From NCBI GenBank assembly GCA_035298385.1, contig DATGYC010000068.1, forward strand, positions 1-34,471: 34,471 nucleotides of DNA, read 5' to 3'. A model generated the notes under the pieces. The model was not told where the DNA came from and searched no databases. It saw only the letters and a list, made by a program, of their open reading frames with translations. Of the stretch, positions 23,815-29,461 are shown piece after piece. Positions within the stretch are counted from its first letter, which is position 1; each line of letters opens with the position of its first letter. Made by a program: the position numbers and the translations under genes. Source of the DNA: DATGYC01 sp035298385 (GTDB taxonomy: Bacteria; Bacillota; Sulfobacillia; Symbiobacteriales; Symbiobacteriaceae).

Positions 23815-25044
23815 ATGTCCATTCAGCTTGCACGAATTGAACGGGACTTGAACGAACTCGCTGCGATTGGTGGGAGCGGCCCCGGGGCGGTGACTCGCCT
23901 GGCCCTCTCCCCGGCAGATCATGAGGCGCGTCGCTGGTTTATCGAGCGCTGCCGGGAGTTGGGGCTGACGGTCCGAATCGATCGCTTTGGCAATATGGCG
24001 GGGGTGTTGGGCGCCTGGGACTGCCCGGCGCTGCTGGTCGGTTCGCACCTGGACTCGGTCCCCAGCGGGGGGCGCTTTGATGGGGTGGCTGGGGTGATCA
24101 CCGCCCTCGAGGCGGTCCGGTCGCTGCAGGAGGAGGGGCGCCTGCCGGACTGGCCGGTTGGGGTGGTCAACTGGACAGCCGAGGAGTCGTCCCGGTGGGG
24201 CGTAGCGACGATGGGCTCGAAGGGGCTGTCGGGCGCCCGGTCGGCCGAGGAGTTGCTCGCCCTGAAGGATCGGGATGGGGTCAGCTTTGGCGAGGCAGTG
24301 GCGGCGAACGCTGGTCATGATCTGGTCGGAGCCAGTGATCCACAGGCCTTCGGCCCGATCGGGGGATTCCTCGAGCTCCACGTCGAGCAGGGCCCCGAGC
24401 TCTGGGAGGCTGGCGAGCGCCTTGGCGTCGTCAGTCGGATCGCGGCCCCGACCCGCTTCCGGATCACCGTGCAGGGGGAGGCGAACCACTCCGGGACCAC
24501 CCTGATGGGCCGCAGAAAGGACGCCCTGACCGCCGCGGCCGACCTTATCCTTGGCGTGGAGGCGATCGGCCGGGCTGAGCCCGACCTGACGGTCGCTACG
24601 GCGACGATCTTCAAGGTCGACCCGGTCTCGATCAACGTGATCCCAGGCCGGGTCGAACTGGGCGTCGACATCCGCTCGGTAGACCCGGGCGCCAAGGACC
24701 GGGCCGTAGACGCTTTCCGAAGCCTGCTGGAGCAGATCAGGCAACAGCGTGGCCTGAGCCTGACGGCAGAGATCCTGGGCGACGAGTCCCCGGTCGTCCT
24801 GGACGAGCGGGCGGTGGGCGCCCTGGAGACGGCCTGCGAGGCGCTGGACCTCCCCTTCCGCCCGATGTTCAGCCGGGCCGGCCATGATGCGATGTACCTT
24901 GCGCGGGTCGCTCCGTCAGCCATGCTCTTCGTTCCGAGTCCGGGCGGCATCTCCCATAACCCAGCGGAGTTCACGGAGACAGCAGACTTGGTCCTGGGCG
25001 CCCGGGTCCTAGCCGAGGCGATCTGTCGATTCCGGCTGCGATAA
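23815..25044 (+). CDS. M20-family amidohydrolase (N-carbamoyl-L-amino acid hydrolase / allantoate amidohydrolase type)
   Basis: This 409-residue metallohydrolase cleaves N-carbamoyl or ureido groups from amino acids or allantoate. The metal ligands appear in family order: GSHLDSVPSGGRFDGVAGV gives His and Asp, TAEESSRWG gives the catalytic Glu, LELHVEQGP gives His, and GISHNPAEF gives the last His near the C-terminus. The 'GxANHSGTTLMGRRKDAL' segment of the dimerisation lid is typical of HyuC/AmaB/AllC. Which substrate cannot be told. It is a separate transcription unit beyond the island's terminator, preceded by a palindrome and followed by a strong terminator. Confidence 0.92.
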   Translation: MSIQLARIERDLNELAAIGGSGPGAVTRLALSPADHEARRWFIERCRELGLTVRIDRFGNMAGVLGAWDCPALLVGSHLDSVPSGGRFDGVAGVITALEAVRSLQEEGRLPDWPVGVVNWTAEESSRWGVATMGSKGLSGARSAEELLALKDRDGVSFGEAVAANAGHDLVGASDPQAFGPIGGFLELHVEQGPELWEAGERLGVVSRIAAPTRFRITVQGEANHSGTTLMGRRKDALTAAADLILGVEAIGRAEPDLTVATATIFKVDPVSINVIPGRVELGVDIRSVDPGAKDRAVDAFRSLLEQIRQQRGLSLTAEILGDESPVVLDERAVGALETACEALDLPFRPMFSRAGHDAMYLARVAPSAMLFVPSPGGISHNPAEFTETADLVLGARVLAEAICRFRLR

Positions 25045-25060
25045 ACGCAAGGGCGAAAAG

Positions 25061-25096
25061 AACACCCCCCCGAAGCAGGAGCTTCAGGGGGGTGTT
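25061..25096. terminator. strong terminator hairpin
   Basis: AACACCCCCCCGAAGC (25061-25076), loop AGGA, and GCTTCAGGGGGGTGTT (25081-25096) form a 16-bp stem with one C/A mismatch and a T-rich tail (GTGTTTGT). It follows the M20 gene by 16 bp and is shared with the convergent CheX-like gene. Confidence 0.8.
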
Positions 25097-25118
25097 TGTC
25101 GAAACTGTTCGTATTGGC

Positions 25119-25583
25119 CTACCGCATCACGTCGACGGCGACGTGCAGGTGAAGCGGCCCGTACGGGCTGTTCAGCGGGATGACGAAGCGCGGCAATGCA
25201 AGGGTGGAGAGGCGAGCCTTCTGCCCGATCATGATCGTCGGTGGGGTGATGTCGGTCTGCAGCCCGAGGCGCTCCAACTCCACGGTTGCGCCACCAGCGA
25301 TCAGGTTGCCAAGCTCGGCCAGTGCACTGAGGCCCATCTCGTTCAGTTCAGACTGCGGTTCGCCAATCATGGCGCTGGCGATCTGCCGGGCCGTGTTGGT
25401 CGCCATCCCCAGAAGGGTCATGCCACGCGTCGTGCCGACGAGGGCGACGTAGACCGTCACCTCATCCGTCACCTGATCCGTTGGATCAAGCAGGAGGCCC
25501 GAGCGCCGGACCGAAACCTTGGCCTCGCGAGACACAATATTGGCTGTGGCTCGGAGAAACGCGTTAAGAATATCGGCGTTCAT
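25119..25583 (-). CDS. CheX-like CheY-P phosphatase family protein
   Basis: This 154-residue protein matches the CheX branch of the CheC/CheX/FliY family. The helix SALAELGNLIAGGATVELE contains the phosphatase pair Glu90 and Asn93. The start NADILNAFLRATANIVS is the usual N-terminal helix, and the protein has strands of the typical alpha/beta fold. CheX removes phosphate from CheY-P or related receivers. No other chemotaxis gene is present in the window, so it may act on a stand-alone receiver. The ATG at 25583 lies about 85 bp from the divergent permease gene. Confidence 0.85.
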   Translation of the reverse strand: MNADILNAFLRATANIVSREAKVSVRRSGLLLDPTDQVTDEVTVYVALVGTTRGMTLLGMATNTARQIASAMIGEPQSELNEMGLSALAELGNLIAGGATVELERLGLQTDITPPTIMIGQKARLSTLALPRFVIPLNSPYGPLHLHVAVDVMR

Positions 25584-25668
25584 GATTGACGCAGACCACC
25601 TGTAGTAGTTTTGTCTGAGAAAATTCCTCGTTAAGGTCGGGAAATCCTTTGAAAGGGGGCGACCGTTT

Positions 25669-26439
25669 TTGCGGGCGCTCTACGCATTTGTAGCCCAGGG
25701 TATGCGCCAACAGATGGCCTACAAGGTTGAGGGATTCATCGGAATTGGCTCGACGATTATTTGGCTTACGCTCTTCGTGGGGATCTGGAGCGCCCTGTTG
25801 AGCGGGGATCCTGCCGCCCTGCAGGCCCAGTTGATCTACGTCATTGGCATGCGGACGCTCAGCGAACTAAACCTGGTCCCGACATGGGAACTCGGTGAGA
25901 AGTTCCGCCAGGGCGACGTGGCGCTGGAACTGATCAAGCCGGTCTCCCTGCCGGTACGCACGATGGCGGGGTACTTCGGTGCGGCACTCTTTCGCACCAT
26001 CCGGGCACTGCCGGTCTTTGTGCTCGGCTGGATCCTTCTGCGCCTGCCGGCTCCCGCGTGGGATCGCACCCTGCTCTTCGCCCTCTCGGCCATCTTTTCG
26101 CACCTGATCACGTCGAGCGGGCTGATCGCCCTGTCAATGATCGCTCTCTGGACGGTTCAGTTTGACGAGGCGGATAATCTCTGGTCGACGCTGGTGATCC
26201 TCTTTAGCGGTCAACTGGTGCCGCTCCACTACCTGCCGGACTGGGCGGCCAACGTGGCGCGGGTCTTGCCGTTCAGCGGCATCTATTACACCCCGTCGGC
26301 CATCCTCTCCGGTACCTTGCAGGGGGGCGCCCTGGTGCAGGCGCTCGCGCTTCAGGCAGGGTGGGCGTTCATCCTGTGCGCCGTGCTAGGCCTGATGTGG
26401 CGGGCCGGCGGGCGCAAGTTGACGATTCAGGGAGGGTAG
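25669..26439 (+). CDS. ABC-2 family permease, subunit 1 of an ATPase-less pair
   Basis: This 256-residue membrane protein has six predicted helices. It resembles the ABC-2 subfamily that occurs as two adjacent permeases with a DrrA-like ATPase. Recognisable elements are the N-terminal 'MAYKVEGFIGIGSTIIWLTLF' and the amphipathic segment 'WELGEKFRQGDVALELIKPVSLP'. The TTG at 25669 has GAAAGGGGG upstream. It is followed 4 bp later by the partner gene. No ATPase gene adjoins them, so the ATPase must be elsewhere. The substrate is unknown. Confidence 0.82.
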   Translation: MRALYAFVAQGMRQQMAYKVEGFIGIGSTIIWLTLFVGIWSALLSGDPAALQAQLIYVIGMRTLSELNLVPTWELGEKFRQGDVALELIKPVSLPVRTMAGYFGAALFRTIRALPVFVLGWILLRLPAPAWDRTLLFALSAIFSHLITSSGLIALSMIALWTVQFDEADNLWSTLVILFSGQLVPLHYLPDWAANVARVLPFSGIYYTPSAILSGTLQGGALVQALALQAGWAFILCAVLGLMWRAGGRKLTIQGG

Positions 26440-26443
26440 CGTT

Positions 26444-27244
26444 GTGATGCATTCGTTCTCCTGCTACGTCCGGATGGCGAGCGCCATGGCGCGATCGCAG
26501 ATGCAATATCGGGTCAACTTCCTGACCCAGATCCTGTCAATGGTGATCACCTACTCGGGACAATTCATCGCCCTCTTCTGGCTGACGCAGCGGTTCAATA
26601 CGGTGGGTGGCTGGCGCTTTGAGGAGATCATCCTCCTCTATGCCCTGGCCATCTTGGCCTGGGGGGTCTGTGTCTCGGCCTTCTTTGGGCTTCAGGCCTT
26701 CGAAGATATCGTGCGCAAGGGCACGTTTGACCGGGCGCTCCTGCGACCGATGAACCCGCTCCTGCATGTCCTGGGTAGCAACTCACCGATCTCGGGCGTC
26801 GGCCAGTTCGTCTTCTCGATCGGGGCTTTCATCATCGCCATCATCCAAGCGGGCGTGCCGATGACGTGGGTGAAGCTTGTCTACCTTGTCCTGACCGCCC
26901 TTGGTGGTGGGCTGATCCTAGGCTCGGCGATGATTGGCGTCGCCACCTTGACCTTCTGGACGGTGCGCAGCTATGTCTTCTACTGGTCGCTCGTCTACCC
27001 CGCCCGGCAGCTGATCAACTACCCCATCTCGATCTATCACTGGGGGCTGCGACTCGTCCTGACGTTCGTCTTTCCGTTCGCCTTCGTCAACTACTTCCCC
27101 GCGCATGTCCTACTGGACCGGGTTGCTGAGTTGAACTACCCGGTCCTGGCTTGGCTGACCCCGCTGGTAGGGGTCGCGGCCGTAGCGGTCGCCTACCGGG
27201 CGTGGACCTGGGGCGCCCGCTACTACACCGGGACCGGAAGCTAG
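26444..27244 (+). CDS. ABC-2 family permease, DUF990-type, subunit 2
   Basis: This 266-residue membrane protein has six predicted helices. The segment 'VRKGTFDRALLRPMNPLLHVLGS' is the amphipathic element shared with the preceding gene (GDVALELIKPVS), and 'VFPFAFVNYFPA' near residue 205 is a typical family stretch. GTG 26444 or ATG 26447 are possible starts behind GGGAGGG. Its stop TAG at 27242-27244 overlaps the stop of the convergent gene in a shared CTAG. With the preceding gene it probably forms the membrane part of one exporter. Confidence 0.85.
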   Translation: MMHSFSCYVRMASAMARSQMQYRVNFLTQILSMVITYSGQFIALFWLTQRFNTVGGWRFEEIILLYALAILAWGVCVSAFFGLQAFEDIVRKGTFDRALLRPMNPLLHVLGSNSPISGVGQFVFSIGAFIIAIIQAGVPMTWVKLVYLVLTALGGGLILGSAMIGVATLTFWTVRSYVFYWSLVYPARQLINYPISIYHWGLRLVLTFVFPFAFVNYFPAHVLLDRVAELNYPVLAWLTPLVGVAAVAVAYRAWTWGARYYTGTGS

Positions 27245-28500
27245 GCGCGCGGCAGGGTGAAGAAGTAGTTGGTCAGGCGGATCGCCTGGGTGTTGACGTG
27301 GCCGGCCATCCAGTAACCAATGTTCAGCACGCCCAGCGTCCGCATCAGGTTGATCTTGGCCAGAATCGAGCGGGCGTCTTCAAACCAGACCACGTGTTGC
27401 TGCCCCTGATCATCCCCGTAGCGGAATGAGGGGGCCTCAGCCTCTTGATCATAGGTAATGGTGGCACGACGCTGCATGGCCAGGGCGACTGCGTCGTCGT
27501 CACTGAGCGGCACGGCCATGTTCTCAGCGGTATCGGGCAGGGTCCAGTTATAGGCCGTGGTCTCAATGCCATTGATGATCTTGTAGTCGGGAATCGTATT
27601 CAGGGCATGTTGCAGGACCCGCCGTTCCTGATTGATGGTGATGTGCGGGCCGGGTGGGCCGCCCACCCAGTTGAAGTCGTAGTTCATCAGGAAGACGCGG
27701 TCGCAGACCGCGCCAATGCCCTTGTAATCGTGGCCCAGACTGGCGGCGAGGGTTCGGTCGCCGTAGCTGGGGGCGATGGCGGCGGAGAGCAGTTTGCCTG
27801 CGCCCATGGCTGCCTTTAGCTCGCGCAGGAAGGTTACATAGGCTGCCGCCAGATCCTCGGGCACCATCTCAATGTCCGAGTCGACGCCAGCGTATTGCTT
27901 CTCCTTCATCTTGGCAACGATGGTATTGATGGCGCGGGTACGGAAGTTTGTGTCGGTCAGCAGTTGCCGCGCAGTCTGCGGGTTGAAGACGCCGCCCTCT
28001 CCGTAATTGGTGATGCAGAGAAGCGGGGCGGCATTGATCGACCACGTGTTCCGCAGGGCCAGTTCGTCTTCCGGCTCTTCAATCGTGCCATCCGCAGCCA
28101 CGTTGTAGGAGAAGATCGGTACCCAATTGAGTGCGCCTTCCCAACTGCGGAGGGACTCAACCTTGACGGTCGGGTCGGTGATGGGCATGTAGGCGGTACC
28201 CTCACCCTGGAGCTTCTGAGGCCGGGGCAGGATCAATCGGCGGCCTTGGTAGAGGCTGCGTGCGGCGCCGACGTTCGCCCGCTCAAGCTGTTGCACGGAG
28301 AGCCCTGTTGCTTGACTGATCGACTCGAGGGTATCGCCCGCCTGCACATAGTAGGCGTTGGACTGGATCAGAAGCGCCTGGCCGGTCGTCACCGCCTCCG
28401 AACGGAGCCCGTTCAGACTCACAATGCTGGCGGGTGCTACGCGCGTGCGCGCCGCAACCTGCGCCAGTGATTCACCCGGCTGTACCACAGTGATATACAA
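27241..28500 (-). CDS. LysM x2 plus GH18 protein, spore cortex-lytic type
   Basis: This 419-residue protein has two LysM domains (residues about 2-44 and 50-93), then a glycoside hydrolase family 18 domain. The catalytic motif GVDSDIE (residues 206-211, Glu211 catalytic) sits in the barrel strand. The arrangement and length match YaaH/SleL-type N-acetylglucosaminidases of spores, which bind and cut cortex or peptidoglycan. There is no signal peptide, as in YaaH. The TTG at 28500-28498 has GAGGTGA a few bases upstream. It ends in a CTAG shared with the permease gene that comes from the opposite side. Confidence 0.88.
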   Translation of the reverse strand: MYITVVQPGESLAQVAARTRVAPASIVSLNGLRSEAVTTGQALLIQSNAYYVQAGDTLESISQATGLSVQQLERANVGAARSLYQGRRLILPRPQKLQGEGTAYMPITDPTVKVESLRSWEGALNWVPIFSYNVAADGTIEEPEDELALRNTWSINAAPLLCITNYGEGGVFNPQTARQLLTDTNFRTRAINTIVAKMKEKQYAGVDSDIEMVPEDLAAAYVTFLRELKAAMGAGKLLSAAIAPSYGDRTLAASLGHDYKGIGAVCDRVFLMNYDFNWVGGPPGPHITINQERRVLQHALNTIPDYKIINGIETTAYNWTLPDTAENMAVPLSDDDAVALAMQRRATITYDQEAEAPSFRYGDDQGQQHVVWFEDARSILAKINLMRTLGVLNIGYWMAGHVNTQAIRLTNYFFTLPRA

Positions 28501-28511
28501 GAGCGTTCACC

Positions 28512-28541
28512 TCTCCCCCCATTCAATGCAACGGGGGGAGA
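28512..28541 (-). other. hairpin beside the ribosome site of the GH18 gene
   Basis: TCTCCCCCC (28512-28520) and GGGGGGAGA (28533-28541) can pair over a 12-base loop. On the minus strand the 3' arm touches the ribosome site of the LysM-GH18 gene, so it could act as a terminator of the small gene upstream or as a translation-control stem. There is no T-run after it. Confidence 0.35.
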
Positions 28542-28590
28542 AGTGATACGCCGGAGTCTAGGCGCCGAGCGATTCGGCGGTCAACGGTCC

Positions 28591-28812
28591 CTAGCTATGC
28601 ACACGATTGTTGCGGTCGAGGTGGCTGTCACCGTTACCGGGCTTGGTATAGGGCTCCATGCCAAATCGGTTCTCAATCTCCACGCCAGCCCCCACAAATG
28701 AGGCTGGGTTCTGCTCTTGCTCCGGCGGCACTGAGGGCAGGTAGCCGCCGTTGTTGGCCTTCTCCGGCTTCCCGGACTGATGGTTTTCATTGCGATGGCT
28801 CTTCTTCGACAT
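28591..28812 (-). CDS. small hydrophilic protein, possibly spore-associated
   Basis: This 73-residue protein starts at ATG 28812 behind GGAGGTG, one of the clearest ribosome sites here. It is very hydrophilic, rich in Asn, Gly, Glu, Pro and His (e.g. SKKSHRNENHQSGKPEKANNGG and PYTKPGNGDSHLDRNNRVHS), with no hydrophobic core, and is probably disordered. I do not recognise the family. Its neighbours are a spore-type hydrolase and tatA, so a spore-related role is possible. An alternative frame gives a basic, unlikely product and lacks a ribosome site. Confidence 0.65.
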   Translation of the reverse strand: MSKKSHRNENHQSGKPEKANNGGYLPSVPPEQEQNPASFVGAGVEIENRFGMEPYTKPGNGDSHLDRNNRVHS

Positions 28813-28889
28813 TTGATACACCTCCGCCCTTAGCGTGGCTGACCGCTTTCGTTGCTACTCGCTCATGACGGAATCCCTTCCGGAGCCGA

Positions 28890-28918
28890 TTGTCCCGCAG
28901 GCCGTTCCCGTTTAGAAT
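28890..28918 (+). promoter_or_regulatory. promoter of tatA
   Basis: TTGTCC (28890-28895) and TAGAAT (28913-28918) are 17 bp apart, 44 bases upstream of the TTG start of tatA. The -10 has one mismatch to consensus. Confidence 0.5.
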
Positions 28919-28961
28919 GGGAGGGGCAAAATGAATCATGAGGTGTCGAGGAGGGATACGA

Positions 28962-29153
28962 TTGTTTAGCCGACTGGGTCCGATGGAGATCCTTCTGATC
29001 TTGGCCGTGGCTCTCCTGATCTTCGGCCCTTCCAAGCTGCCGCAACTCGGTCGCTCCGTGGGCGAATCGCTTCGGGAGTTCAAGCGCTCCATGAAGGGTG
29101 AAGAGGCCAAGGAGGAGTCTGAGAAGAAGGGCGACGAGACCGGCGCTAAGTAA
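28962..29153 (+). CDS. tatA: Sec-independent translocase subunit TatA/E
   Basis: This 63-residue protein has the TatA form: a short N-terminus, one membrane helix (ILLILAVALLIFGPSKLP), the FGPSKLPQLGRS hinge, an amphipathic helix and a charged tail rich in Lys and Glu. It forms the pore part of the twin-arginine translocase. TTG 28962 is preferred because AGGAGG (28949-28954) lies 7 bases before it; the longer frame from 28938 would add 8 residues with no site. No tatC is in the window. It is alone, between a small gene on the minus strand and the tRNA promoter. Confidence 0.92.
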   Translation: MFSRLGPMEILLILAVALLIFGPSKLPQLGRSVGESLREFKRSMKGEEAKEESEKKGDETGAK

Positions 29154-29194
29154 GCGACGGGCCTTTCTGAACTGCAGATCATTGGGCGGACCCG

Positions 29195-29222
29195 TTGACG
29201 GAAGGCCGCCATCCGCTATAAT
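29195..29222 (+). promoter_or_regulatory. consensus promoter of the tRNA gene
   Basis: TTGACG (29195-29200) and TATAAT (29217-29222) with a 16-bp spacer, followed by an A-run, make a near-consensus promoter 33 bases before the tRNA. A stem CCCCC...GGGGG at 29232-29249 lies in the leader. Confidence 0.8.
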
Positions 29223-29255
29223 AAAAAACGTCCCCCGCAGCTGTGGGGGCGAGAC

Positions 29256-29330
29256 GGACCGCTAGCTCAATGGTAGAGCATTCGACTCTTAATCGACAGG
29301 TTGTAGGTTCGAGTCCTACGCGGTCCACCA
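29256..29330 (+). tRNA. tRNA-Lys (anticodon CTT), CCA encoded
   Basis: This is a 75-base tRNA. The acceptor arms GGACCGC and GCGGTCC pair fully, the D stem is GCTC/GAGC, the T stem GTAGG/CCTAC, and the anticodon loop CTCTTAA carries CTT at 29288-29290. The discriminator is A29327 and CCA is encoded at 29328-29330. The anticodon stem has a T/C mismatch at 27-43, which is unusual. The gene is single, with its own promoter and terminator. Confidence 0.95.
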
Positions 29331-29335
29331 CACGA

Positions 29336-29376
29336 AGCGAACGGAGAGGCATTTGCCTCTCCGTTCGCTGTTTTTG
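29336..29376 (+). terminator. intrinsic terminator after tRNA-Lys
   Basis: A 16-bp perfect stem (29336-29351 with 29354-29369, loop about TT) is followed by GTTTTTG. It is one of the best intrinsic terminators in the window. Its T-run runs into a TGTCGAA box. Confidence 0.9.
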
Positions 29377-29439
29377 TCGAACGATCGGCGAAAACAGCAC
29401 CAAATTTCGACAGTAATCGCCCCTGCCATTGGGTTAATC
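29373..29439 (+). promoter_or_regulatory. Spo0A-box pair and putative promoter of spoIIE
   Basis: TTTGTCGAA (29373-29381) fits the Spo0A box TGNCGAA. A second box reads in reverse as TTTCGACA (29405-29412, TGTCGAAA on minus). TCGACA (29407-29412) could serve as -35 and TTAATC (29434-29439) as -10 with a 21-bp spacer, like the long-spaced Spo0A-activated promoters of B. subtilis spoIIE and spoIIG. Spo0A control is inferred. Confidence 0.6.
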
Positions 29440-29461
29440 TGGGAGAGAAACCAAAGGCAGG

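Noticed and set aside
23722..24885. 387-residue open frame on the minus strand
   Set aside because: It is antisense to the M20 hydrolase, whose metal-binding motifs are complete; the product is Arg/Pro-rich with no recognisable motif, a usual by-product of high GC.
25095..25104. TTTGTCGAAA, a perfect-looking Spo0A box
   Set aside because: It lies just after a terminator between two convergent gene ends, with no start nearby, so it is likely the terminator's tail.
28803..28812. TGTCGAAG as a Spo0A box on minus
   Set aside because: It falls on the start codon of the small gene (ATG TCG AAG encodes MSK), so coding explains it.
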